DNA of 64,000 bases from Sphagnum compactum. Taxonomy: Eukaryota > Bryophyta > Sphagnopsida > Sphagnales. Positions within the stretch are counted from its first letter, which is position 1, and every line of letters starts with the position of its first letter. Position numbers and translations under genes: made by a program. The stretch is taken from NCBI GenBank assembly GCA_965153455.1, contig OZ234499.1, forward strand, positions 10,474,271 through 10,538,270. Direction: 5' to 3'. Under the pieces are notes generated by a model, which saw nothing but the letters and a program-made list of their open reading frames with translations, ran no database searches and was not told the DNA's origin. This document shows positions 1-12,320 of the stretch, piece by piece.

Positions 1-2168
1 CATTTCTAGTTTTGGTCATTCCAATTTTCACATGCTAAGGTTGTTTACATGACCAAAGTTTTGTTGACTAAAATACAATTGGCTATGTGTAAGTAATGGT
101 TCTTTAATCTTGAGAATTACATCCAGGGTCCTAATTATTAATTGGTCTTTTAATCTTGTGGGAATTTTTGTCAAGTCAATCATTATTAACAATTGTAACA
201 AACACATATAACTTTCACCTTTAGCACTTATCCACAAACTTTTAAGTTCAAGCTCATCTTCAACCAATTATGGCAAATTTGAAAGTTCATAATGATGGCA
301 TTCCTAATTCTTATAACTTAAATTATGATTGTTCAAAATGCCCAAGCATTATTGAACAAAAGATTACCTCATAACATATATTCTATTATATAGCTATAGA
401 CTAGAATATATTGCATGTATATAAACTCAAGTTCTACTTGCAATGATAAATCAACAAGAGATTCAAAACAAAACAAAAATGTTGTTTTTTTTTTATAAAA
501 AAAATTCTAGATGTTCAACCCCCACACACCTTCCCTCTTTTTCAAGTCCCTAATCAATCTCTTTTCTACTTTCCACACACACCCACCATTGCATTTTTCC
601 ACTTTGTAAATATCCAAGCTTCAAAAGCAATGATTGCACTACAAATTTGTGACAAGAAACCTCCTATTAAAGTGATAGCTTACTTACCATATCCTACAAA
701 TGTGGTGGCTAAACCAAATGTGGTTTGTACCACGCACTAATCAAATCTATGATGTCTTTTTCAGATGTAGTAAGTCTGTTGCCACACCCTCAAGTTTATC
801 AAATAATATGGGGGGTAAATTACCCTATTGATTTTCAATTTTGTAACAAAATGCAAACCTAAGACATGTTCTTTAGTTTTGACCCAAAAAAGGGGTGAAA
901 GCTCCATGATGGAATTAGGATGAACTCATTAAGTTGAACTCAAGGTGAAATCAATGTGCACAAACAATGAAAGAAAAAAAATAATGCAAATTGGAACCAA
1001 ATTGGTGCACAAATTAAATCATGGGAAACACACATTTACATGAGTCACCATAGCCTAAACTTGGCAAGAATCCTTACTCTCCTCCATATGGTATACTTTG
1101 TAGATAGCAATGAAAACTACATTGAAATACCACAAATTCCCAAGATTCCAAAATGGGAATCCACAAATTAACGTTATGAATTTCATTATTTTACGACCTC
1201 ATAAATCTTTTATATGTACTTTGCTTCAAATGTTCACAAATGAAATGTTGGAGCATTTGAAAAAAGATTTTCAACAACATATTAAACTTCCAAATCAAAG
1301 TTAGTTTGATCCCTTTATTCGATGTTTTGATGGATAAGAATCAAAGGTTTTGCGGGTCCATTCTGTTATTCAAATAAGTGTCCATGAATGAAACTTAATC
1401 TTTGAAAAATGTATCCAATTTTTTGCTCCATCCAAATATAAGAGTGAATTTTGTGTGCCATTATGGCACATGGGAAAATGTTAGTATAAAAACAAAATTA
1501 CCACCCTTACATGTGGTTATGTTTGGTGATGTGATGTGAATGGGCACATTCTAATGCATAGGATGAAAATAAATAGGATGGAGAAAAATGTGTCATCTAC
1601 TATAATATTGTGATATGAGTAGTGAAATTATTTAGAATGTAGCCTATGATAATTATGATGATTTTCAACATGTCAACTTCCTATTTTCACAAAATTTCAT
1701 TTCACTATTTTGAGGATTATTTAATGACGAAATTGACTTTAGGGTAAGGTATATGAACCACCTTGGAAAATTGTAACCACTATTTCATTTCTATTGTGAT
1801 AAGTGAAAACTTAATAAATCAATAGTTGAAATTCTAAATGAGCTTATACAACTATATTTTTAATGTATGGGAACATTTGATTAAACTTGAAATGAATTTA
1901 ACAAGTATGTAATACCCAAATCATTTTTGAAAACATGTAACTAATATTTTTCATTATTCAACAAACTTAAATAAAGGATTTCAAATGCCTTGAAACATTT
2001 TTATGGGAATTTTGTTTTGTAAACTTTTACATTATAGTATAATGCAACATCCTTTTGGGTCATAATTATTTTTTAAAAATTAAATACATTTGCAATTCAT
2101 GATTCTTAAAATATTATACAAAATATTCTATTTAAAAAACTCAATCCTTGATTGAAATGGTTCATTTT

Positions 2169-2378
2169 ACCCAATTTGGACCTAGAGGAAATTTGATCTT
2201 TGAATCTTTTAAACAAGCACATTTATTAACACTCCAAAGGAAAAACACTTGTATGATATCACCCCCAATCTTTTAACTACCCAATTTGGACCCAAAGGAA
2301 ATTAGATCTTCTAAACAAGCACATTTATTAGCACTCTAAAGGAAAAAGATTTGTAAACTCCCTTTAATCTTGTGCACT
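2169..2378. repeat. 110-bp tandem duplication
   Basis: Two adjacent copies start with the same ACCCAATTTGGACC string at 2169 and 2279. Both continue through an AAACAAGCACATTTATTA block and an AAAGGAAAAA block. The second copy carries a deletion of about 11 bases and several substitutions, so the duplication is not recent. Confidence 0.8.
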
Positions 2379-3723
2379 ATGCAATCTTGCTAAAAGATGC
2401 AACATAAATTCAACAAGTTATTTTGGCAAAATTGAAATCATTTGAACACCAACTTTTTCATTTCTAGTATTAATTTGCTTTCAAATATGTCCTCCCAACC
2501 AACTAGTATAATAGATGAGCTATAATCCTTTTTGAAGTATCTAGTTCCCAATGTAGTAGTTTGGTTATAGGTGGCAAAATAGTGATTGAGATATCATGTT
2601 CTTGATAGATTTTTTTCAAGTTTATGCCCCTCCCAAATTTGGAGGGCCCAAATCTTCTTCATTTCTTAATCTTTCTAAACAATTGAAAGGCTATGATAGT
2701 GCACTCTCATGTTTTACACTTTGGGCAAGTTTGTGTTAAAAATTCAGCCATTACAAGTGTAACCACTTTTGAATAACACATTTGCAAATTTTCAACTCAA
2801 CTTAGGATTCAATATTTCTTGTGTAACCTATGTATTATGATGTGATATAAACTCTAGAATGACATATACAAATATAAATTGCTTCCACCAACATTTGAAA
2901 GTGGGAAATGATTAATTTAACATTTGTAAGTTTTTAATCACTCTTAAGTTTTGAAGTAAGTTGAATAAATTTTTTCAAAATTGATCCAAATGTTTGGAAA
3001 ATTTTCATATTAATACAAATTGAATAATTATTTCATTTAGATGACTTGGGATCATCATTTGGATTTTTGTAACAATTAATAGTAAAATTCAAAATCTACA
3101 TGTTTCTTTCCCATAACTCATGGATAAATGTGAAGATGAATTGTAAATTTCATAAATGTAAAAATGAAAATAAACAAATAAAAAATAAAAATAAAAAAGT
3201 AATTTAAACATAAATTTCAATGTGTAATGGTTACATGCCATGTCACTTTCCAATGTCACCTCCTTATTTTTGTGCTTTTGGGAAAAAAATGGGTGTGGTT
3301 CTTTTTAAAATGAACTTACCCCTTTGTCTTTGGACCCCATGTACACAAAACATCGTTATTGAACAAAAGTTCAAGTTGACTAATATATTAAGTGTTTAGT
3401 TACTAATTTGTTTACTTTAATAAATTTTGTATCAACAACACATGATTACATAAAAATGGCATAAATTTTACATAATCCCAAGTAGGACCCAACAACTGCA
3501 AAATTACAATTCCTATTACTTTGTGGGTTCAAAATACCCCCAAAAGGATTCTGATTCAAAATCTCGTAGATCTAAAATTGTAACCCTTGAAAAAGAAATT
3601 TCAATGGAATATCAAACACCTAAATTAAAGTTTTTTCGATCATTTTAATGATTAGGAGTCAAATTACCATTTTGATTCCTAACCATTAGTTTTGCCATAA
3701 CTTATGTTTAAAGGTGAAAATCC

Positions 3724-3973
3724 TTTAAGGTGTACTCCTTAAGCTAAAAAGGACCTAATCTTTAACAAAATCCTTTTTACCCTTATATTTTGATCCCCAT
3801 CAACATTAATGAATCAAAAAGTATCAAATAGTTTACAATATAATATTTTAGACTATCACAATTCTAGATTTTATTAATATAATTCATTTTGTGTTTTTGA
3901 ATATGGTAAAATAAGACTAGGTAAATGAATATAGAAAAGGGCTATGTTGTGATAGAATTTTGGTACACCTTAA
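3724..3973 (+). mobile_element. MITE-like element, copy A
   Basis: About 250 bp bounded by TTAAGGTGTACT at the left and GGTACACCTTAA at the right, which are inverted matches of each other. The interior shares a TATATTTTGATCCCCAT block and an AATGAATCAAAAAG block with copies at about 34522 and, in reverse orientation, about 58128. The DNA just upstream (about 3640-3720) resembles an internal stretch of the solo LTR at 20990-21045, so this insertion may sit in an older LTR remnant. It has no coding capacity. Confidence 0.6.
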
Positions 3974-6900
3974 CAAATTTGGACCTTTTTATTCAAATTT
4001 GGAATGAAAAATTTCTTTAGATATTTACTTTTCAAGACCTTTTCAACAATTTACATAAGGCCCAATTTAGACAAGATTTGATTCATTAAATTTTATTTCA
4101 AAATTTCGAAACACTTTTGGATTCCCAATTTTGTAACTTTCTCAACTTTGCAAAAATGTGGTTGAGTCCATAACACTCTTAATTCATGCCTTAATTTCAA
4201 GCCTAAAGTTAAAATTGTGGTCCTTCTATGATATCATATTGCCTCCTTTCATTATCTGCCATTATCGGCTTAATAGCCATTATGAAATCCCACTTTGAAG
4301 AAACAAAAAAACTACCCCATGAACAACATTTTATAATTGTTCAATATGCACATCATGTTTGAGTAATCATTGCAAAAATTGAAAATTTGTGCAATGGTGG
4401 AATTCCTAAAGTCTTTCAAGCTCACTTAACACTTATAAACTCCAAATGCAATAAATAAAAACCCTATCCATTAACATGATATACAACAATTGAAACTCAT
4501 CATCTTTAAACAATTGTAGTTTGATGCTTTCAATTGTTAACATTTCAAGTGACACAAAGCATGATTTGCTTGCTAATAATCATATGTAAAAATTTTGAGT
4601 TGGGATTTTCAATCTTTTGATGTTGCTTCAAACAAAAGAGCTATGTTTCAAGTTTTGGATTACAAGGTCAAGGTTTATCCAACCCATTAAAGCCATGAAT
4701 TCTTGGTAGTGTAGGCATAATGGAAACAAGTTGCAAAGTTTGTGTTGTTGGAAGGAGATTGATATGCTTAGAAAATAGACATAAAAACCTTGGCTGCATT
4801 CTTGTCCAAATGTGACAATAATGAAGATGACATAATAAACCATATCGCAAGCTTTTTGCTTGGTACACTAAAGGTTTTGAACTTTGCAACCTTTAAGCTT
4901 TAGCTCTACAAACTACAAATTGCAACTTTTCACAATGTGATGGAAAAAAAAATACATATCACGAAAGAAAAAGGTGCCTAATTTTTTTGTATTTATTGAC
5001 AACAAATAATGTTGTAGCACCTCATGCCTCCTTTCAATGCTATTAAAAAAGGTCTTTTATGGGATCCCAATAAGACAATCACTACGTAACGTAAAAAGCT
5101 TCAATTTAGACCTATCGAGATAAACAAAAAACCACAAATAGAAGTAGATGTAAACAAGTTACTCAATGGAAGCTAATATATAAAAATCCTTATGTAGATC
5201 TTGTTTTTGCAAGGTTCATTTTTAGTAATCTCTTTTTCTTGTTTTGTTAACTCCAATAGTCTTCATGTTACTATACAAGTTAGGTGCTTGAGATTTCATC
5301 TTTAGGTAGTTAGAGCACGATGGTCACATTAGCTTCAATTTTGTATCTTCTTCATCATTTTCCCCATTTCTCTATATTATTGTGATAACTATTCCTAGAT
5401 CGAAGGAAGGTGATTGAGCAAGTCAACCCAACCTAGGTAACTACTTAGGTACCCTACTATTATAATAACTACAATAGCTTTTTTTTTTTCTCTTTAACAT
5501 TTATATAATTTATAAAATGCTGAAAGAAAACAAAAAGTTCAAGAACCTATCACTTCTGAAACAAACCCTAACAAGATTTAGAACTATCCATTGCTAGCCT
5601 TGAGGTTCTTTTCAGCCTTTGCCTTTGGAGGTTTCTAGGCCTCTTGGTTCTCCAACATTTTTGGCTATACTAACAGGGCAGGTATATAGTTTATAGCCGG
5701 CTATAGAACTATTGGGTGTTCACTTGTTTCTAATAGCCGCCCAACCCTTGTCTACCCGTGGAAAGTGTAGTGAAACAGGTTAATACTTGCATGTTGATGA
5801 GCTAACAAAGTCATTGTGACAAAAGTTCCATGCCAAACCCATCTTAATTTTTGTGTAGTTTTTCCATTTTGCTGGTGGACAAGATTTCCCCAAATTCTTC
5901 CCAACATATTGACACCCTTCCTTGTGGGGCACAATGGCCTCCAAACTTTTTAGACCCACAAGGTGGAACCCAGCAATATCGAGGAAAACATCTTTTGTTA
6001 AATGAGATCTTGCTACAAGCCCAATAGACTCAATGTATATCATAGTTTAGCCCTTAAACCCTAAATGTCACCTAGTTTAGCCCAATATGGGTTGCTTTTC
6101 AGTTTAAATTTGCACTATCGTAACATTAAGGGGTTAACCATGCCAAGGTGTTAACCGTGCCAATATGTAGTTGGCTTTTCAAAATTGTTGGAAAATTTTG
6201 GCTCTTGGGTATGCACACTTTGGCTTGTGTAATGGACACTAAGAAGCATAATACGCATATTATGCATCTTAGTGTCTATTTACACACCGAAAGCATGCAC
6301 AATAAGACACACAATTTTTATGCATGCATAACAACAAGCCACAAAATTTGTGTTGGGCATTATCCATCTTCTTCTCAAAAAGATGGATCGGGCCATGGGC
6401 AAACAAGAAAAAAAAGAAGTAGATAGTACTTTCGTTACTGTCTGCAACAAATACCCATTGCTGATTTTAACATCCTCTGAAGAAATTGTGTAGATAGTGT
6501 GCTGTTGGCCCAAAGTGTGAATTGTTACCCAACTAATTTTCCTTCCAAAAACTTTTATTTATTTAATTGAATTTTTCATGACAAAAAAAAAAAACTCCAA
6601 AATTTAATATCTCTTGCACCTTAAGTTTAAAAATCTCCAAATCACCTTCATTAAATTTTCCTAAATAAAGGCTTTGCATCAATACAAAAAGTGCGCCCCT
6701 TATAATTTTTTAGTTTTGATTTAAATGAATTTTTCAGTGAAATTTTTTTCCATTATTCAAAAACTTCTCCCTCATTGTAGGTCAAAACATTATGAAAGTA
6801 ACTCAATGCATCCCTACTCATGCAAGCCTTTTGAATGATACAAAGAGTTTTGAATGATAAAGAAGAGCAGGGCGAAAGGTGTTGTGGTTTGGAAGATTTC

Positions 6901-7405
6901 AACACGACAAACAAACAAACAAACTCACAAACAACCTTCCTTCATAGATAGGTACTATATAGTGTTTCAATTTTTTAGATTTAAGAAGGTTTAAGTTTAG
7001 GTTAAGTTGTAAGGTCTTTGGATTGAATGTTTTGAGTTTTGTTAAAACCACCATTAGAAATTAATCGGGCAATTGGGGTCTCTTTAAAATTAAACAAAAA
7101 CCAAAATCAATGGTGTTAATTTGTTTTAAATAAAGTTCAAATTTTCTTGATAGATAAGTATAACTTTATGGAAAAAAAGAGAAAAGTTTGGCCTTTATAT
7201 TTTAAATAAATCATTACAATTAATTGGTTGGACTAATTTCTATTGAATAAAAGTAATATTATATACAAAAAAGTTGGAAACATGGCAGAAATGGAGTAAA
7301 AAAAACATCACCTGGACTAAAATAATAAGGTATTATTAGTTGACCTAGGGTTAAACAAATCTAGGGTTTCGTGTTGAGTTGTGGTGTTGTAGATAAGCAC
7401 CATGT

Positions 7406-7419
7406 CCCCCCCCCCCCCC
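7406..7419. repeat. Poly-C tract
   Basis: A run of 14 C residues followed by a CT-rich stretch. Similar runs occur near 38278, 43421, 43470 and 60879. Exact length is unreliable in any sequencing read. Confidence 0.8.
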
Positions 7420-9299
7420 TCTCTCCCTAAAAGGCTAAACCCTGGCAAAACCAGATAGGGTTAGTACATTTTACTCAGCTCCCTTTGTACTTGACTTTAC
7501 CAGTGAATTTGAATTGAAGCCACCAATGAGTTTAAAATTAGGCCTGAGTTTTGCAGAATGCCCACCTTCCAATTTTACCGCTTCTTTTTTCCCACTTTTG
7601 GGGTTTAGTACAAATAGCCCTCCCTATTCCCACTGGGAATCTACTACCTACCTACCTACCTATCTACCTACCTGCCTACCAATCACTGCCACACCGACCT
7701 ATCAGGGATAAGGACCCCCCTATTTTAGCCTAATCACCCAATTACCCCCTAAATCATCAAATCAAATTACCCTAATTTGTCCAGATTTGGCTGCCCTAAT
7801 TTGTCAGTGTTTTTTCTCAACTCACTTACAAAGCTGACTGAATGCCATGTGTCATATTCCCATTTGGGCACTGATGAAAATTTGGTGACATGGCAGTGAG
7901 TGAGGTAGTGAGTGAGTGCAAATTAGGTTATGGCAAGTTTCCTGAATTAATTAAAATTAATTAATTAAAATTATCTAAATTTAATTAATCCAAATTATGG
8001 GTTTTTATTATGGATTTGGCTTGTCTTTGAAACCTGACAACTGCAGATTTAATTTAATTTAATTTTTTTCAATTAAAAAAAAACTAAAGTGAGACAAGCT
8101 CAGGAGTATGACATGGGACTTGTTGAAAAGCCCGACCAGTACAGTTATTGGAAACTGAAAAACACTCTTTTTTTAATTTTGTTTTTCCTAATGTGCTTGT
8201 GTACCGAATGTTATGTGCTTGATTTTGAAACCGCAACAATTTATTGACCATATTTGCACACCACCTGACTTGCACATGCTTTTGTTGGGAAGTTTAGTAT
8301 TGGGGAGGGAGGGAGAGAGGGCGGGTGAGAACGGAGTTCCTTCCTAAACGTAGGAATCTCCAAAGGGCTAACTTAAAGCTTGATTTTGCTACACATTATT
8401 TGCTAATTCCAATGCAAACTCTGAAACCATAAAAAGCCTTGTAACTTGTGGCTTACTCTAAGATGACGAGGAGGAAACGAGGAGCATGGTGCCCCCTCCC
8501 TCTCCCATTCATCTTGAGATTCCAAACCATAAATGTGGGTGTAGTATTATAACACTTCTTCTTCACCTCCAAAACACATTAACCCCCAAAAAAAAGACAA
8601 AAAAAAGAAAAACCCTAGTTATTTACATCTTTCTCATGCCTTAGATAAATAAAAGGAAGGAAGGTAGGAAGGACACAAAACTTGAATGAAGCTGAAAAAC
8701 TTTTGGTTGCCTTGATATCTGTACCTACAATTTGCCTTGTCAAAAACACACATATATAATTAATTAATTAATTAATATCCAAGGTGAAAAGAACCCACAT
8801 GATATATAGAGAGTTGCACTCCATCCAAGCAAAGCTAATGATATATATATATATAAAAGGTTGTAATTAAGAAAACCCATCTTACTTTACACCCAAGGCT
8901 CACACTTGGAATGGGTAGCTTTAGAGTAAATTATTCATCTTGAGTTGCTGCCCACACCTCTGAACATTGGTTTTAAGATTGGTGACAACAATGGGTTTTG
9001 CTCACTTTTGCTCACATTACTAACTTTACACATTACTAATAATAAGCCAGTTATATTCAATTTCTCTTCATTTCTCTTCATTGTCTGTCACATAAGGTTT
9101 TTTTTGCTTTGATAGTAGTAATAATCCATCACACTCAGCTAGAGTTGTTGTGAACTATGAAACAGAGGTCTTGGACTGGTGGGATGGAAAGCCAAGGATG
9201 CTGCAGAGGACTAACTGGTGGGAAAATTAAGAAAGAAAGCACTGCTAACTTGTTTTAAGATTCTTTCACATCAATTGAAGAAGTTGGCCCCAAAAAAAA

Positions 9300-12200
9300 A
9301 AGAAAAGCACTTGGGAAAGTTATAACTGCCATCACCACTCTTCTCTCTCTCTCTCTCTCTCTCTCTATGCTTCACACTTTAACTGCTGCTTTTAATTCTG
9401 ATGCCCACCCAACGGAGTTGTGTTTTTGTCTGTATGTCTTTTTGTCTGCTGTGGTACTGCTGCTTCTGCTACAGCTTCAGTCTACTGTGAAACTTTAGTA
9501 GTAAGGTGAAGAGGAAGAGGAGGAAGAAGAAGAAGAAGAATCTTTGAAGAGGGAATTGATTAGCATGGTCAATCAAAGCATTACAGGGTATCTCTTATGG
9601 GGTTAGTTGAAAAGGAACATCTCATTAGTTACCAGTACCCCACCTGTTTTGGGTGAAGAAGAAGAAGGAGAAGCAGAAGAATTTGTCAACTTTGCTTACT
9701 TTGTGTTGTTTTTGGTTTTAATGCTGCTAATAAAGTTATTTCTGTTTTTGTTGGTTGGTTTTTTCTTTGGGGTCTTAGGGGGATTCATTTTATGTATTTG
9801 TCAACTACTTGTGTTCCCTTCTTTTCATCTAACTTCTTCTTCTGTTTGGGCAGATTTTCTCTAATGAAAAGGTAAATGAATGAATGAATGAATGAATGAA
9901 TGTGGAGAAAAAAGAGTGGAGAGAAAGATGAATGTGGAGGAGTCCAATTGTGTTGGGAAATGTTGTGGGGTTTTTCTCTCCTGGGGAAAAGGGTCTGTAT
10001 GTTTTTGGAGAAGGAGGGGGGTGGGGTTTGGGTTGGATTAGGGTTTAATGAGTCTTGCAGTGAGGTTTTAAAAACTCCCTTGGTTTTTTGTTTTTGTCAT
10101 GTCAATTCCATCTCTGTATTATGCCCATGCCCATCATCACCAGGCTACCCACAGCAGTTGAAGCGACAAAAAGTCAATAGATAGTTGAAATAAATCTTTT
10201 TCTAAATTTCTTTAATACTCATAATTTTTGGTATGGTTTTTTCGGCGCATTCTGGCAGAGGAGGGAAGCTGTGCTGCTGCTGCAGAGCTTCTTCTGCGTT
10301 GAGTGCTACTGCTCTTCCTCTTTGCTACTAAAGATCCTCACACTTGGGCATTGGAGTTCAGTTGAGCATGATGATGAAGATGATGGTGATGATGATCATC
10401 TCCTGCTATGAATTGCAATTAGCTTCTTCTAGTCTATCTATGCCTTCCTTGTAGTTCCCCCCTCTCCCTCTGTCACTGGCCCAGCTCTCTCTCTCTCTCT
10501 CTTTCTCTCTCCATTTATTTCCCAAAAGAATCAATCATGGTGTGGAGGTCAGCTTAAAGACCTGGTGGTTTGGTTTTTGGGGTTTGTTGGGGGGGTTTTG
10601 TTTTCGGTGCTTGGGTTTTTTGGTGGTGCTTGATGGGTTGTGGTTTAATAAGTCCTCGCTACAAAACTGCTAGTCTATTGACAGGAAGGGAGCACCTTCA
10701 CTAGGAATTTCAAAGAACTTGTGTGGTGGTCAGCTGACATTTGCATGGGAATGAGAAAGAAGGATGTGGGTGGTTCAGCAGCATTTGGTCTCACTGGGTG
10801 AGGAATTTGCAACTTGATTTGGAGTTGAAGAAGCTCATCATGCTTTGAAGAAGCTGTGTCTGTGTGCTTTGGATTTGTTTTGTTGGTCTGGTGTGTGTGT
10901 GTTCCTCTGTTGGGTTTATGATTGATTTTCTTTGGCACAAAAAAAAGCCATCACCTGTGAGTTACCACCTTTGCCTCTTGGTTGCTTAGATTGAGCTCGT
11001 TGTCTGGCATTGGGTTGCAAGAGTCTCTCTTTGGGGACTCAGGATTCTTTCGTCATTGTGATGTGAAGAAGAAGAAGAAGAAGCAGGAGAAGAAGTAGAG
11101 TTGCGTTCTCACTTACATTTTGCTTTTTCTTGTGTGGGTGGATCCATTTTTTAGACTTGCACCGTTGCAAAAGTCGACGGAGGTTTTTTCCCAGTTGATG
11201 TAGCACGTATTCATTTGAGAGCTACATTATTATTCCCCCCGGAGCACTCTCTGACAACACTCACGAGCTCTCTTTCTTGTTGGTTTCTTTCTTCCTTTAT
11301 TTGTGGTCTGGAATTCGCTTGCTTGCTTGCTTCTTGGAAACTGAGTGTTGGGGACTCTCCCTTGCTTGCTGTCTTTTTGGGTTTGGTTCCAGTGCCCTAC
11401 CCCCTTCAATCTGTGTTGAGCTTTTGTATACCAAAGCCATTCCTGTCTCTTTCCTTTCTCTGTGTCTCCGTGTCTGTGTTTCTCTGTCTGTACTGGCTTG
11501 CTTTGTGGTAAGTGTTTGTCTCCAATTCGCATTTTGTTTTGCACTTCCTGTCTTCGCATTTGTCTATAGTCCCCACACTCTTAGAGCCTTGAGTGTGTGT
11601 GTGTGTATGCTTCCTTTTGTAATCGACCTTGGAAGGTGCTGAGCTTCTGCCATTCTGTGTCTTCTTCTTTCTTCTTCATCACCTCCTTGAGTGCTTGTCT
11701 CTCTCTGTTCGCTCTTTATTACAATCCTGTGTGACACAACAGCTCTCTCTCTGGACAATCTCTAAATAGAGAACCTCTTGTGGTGCAATCTTTGTCACGT
11801 TCCAGCAGTTGCAAATTGCTGTGTCAGGCTGTGTCGATTGTCACTCCTCCTGCCACCACCCACCTACCCACTCACCACACATAGTTTGTTGATTCTGGGC
11901 AAGTGTGAATCATGTCGGCTGCAGCATCTGAAGTGAGGAGGAGGAGGAGGCGGAGGGTGTGGTGATAGGAACCAAACTCCAGTGACCTCAGTTCCAATTG
12001 TAAAACACACACCATCAACACAGTTCTCTGCAAAACAGTGTGCGCAGTGGGCCCCATGAGGAACGCAAAAGCTCTTTCCTGAAATTACTTGCAAGAATTT
12101 CCACTACAGGCATTGCAGGATACTCATTCTGCAAGAAAAAGGAACAGTTGCTGCTGCACAAGTCTCAAAGATCTCTTTCTGTGCCACAATTTTGGATCTT

Positions 12201-12320
12201 GGGTGGTGGGTGATTGAGGACAGACCAAAGTTCCTGCCAGAGTTCCTGGCATTCAACTGCAGGCAAGCAGACTGTGTTTTGTAGTTGTTGCTGTCAGCTT
12301 GCTCTCACCTCACACACAAG
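9300..12320 (+). promoter_or_regulatory. Long CT-rich promoter/5' leader of the TRM-like gene
   Basis: About 3 kb of DNA clearly less AT-rich than the region before it, rich in CT, GAA and TTC tracts: (TC)n at 9341, AATG tetramers at 9876-9902 and (CT)n at 10484-10510. It lies directly upstream of the first coding exon at 12321. Several open frames here (for example 11215-11642 on plus and 11230-11559 on minus) are low-complexity and overlap on both strands, so I read them as leader sequence and not genes. They could act as upstream open reading frames if transcribed. AAAAG followed by GTAAAT at about 9871 is a possible leader-intron donor. The transcription start cannot be placed. Confidence 0.45.
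9341..9366 (+). repeat. (TC)n microsatellite
   Basis: Thirteen or so TC dinucleotides. Pyrimidine tracts like this are common in plant core promoters and 5' leaders. This one opens the less AT-rich stretch that leads to the TRM-like gene. Confidence 0.85.

Larger units (their letters stand above)
1..9300. other. AT-rich intergenic region without a supported gene
   Basis: Long AT-rich stretch. Its open frames are short, lack recognisable motifs and overlap in several frames, so none is called as a gene. It contains a 110-bp tandem repeat, one copy of a MITE-like family, a poly-C run near 7406, a CTAC tetranucleotide tract near 7640-7680, an ATTA tract near 8757-8776 and a TA tract near 8841-8855. 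From about 8.3 kb the composition becomes less AT-rich on approach to the leader of the next gene. The minus-strand frames at 4628-4889 and 5752-6043 may be decayed transposon coding sequence, but no domain can be named. Confidence 0.6.

Noticed and set aside
4628-6043. Several minus-strand frames of 60-87 aa
   Set aside because: Overlapping frames, no motif, no splice signals that join them. Could be old transposon sequence, but there is no positive evidence.
9607-10184. Frames of 85 and 94 aa in the leader region
   Set aside because: Glu-rich then Phe/Leu-rich peptides from GAA and TTT tracts; no family resemblance.
11215-11642. Long overlapping frames on both strands (98-121 aa)
   Set aside because: Low-complexity Leu/Phe/Cys or Arg/Lys-rich products from a CT-rich tract, open on both strands; no domain. 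Treated as leader sequence.
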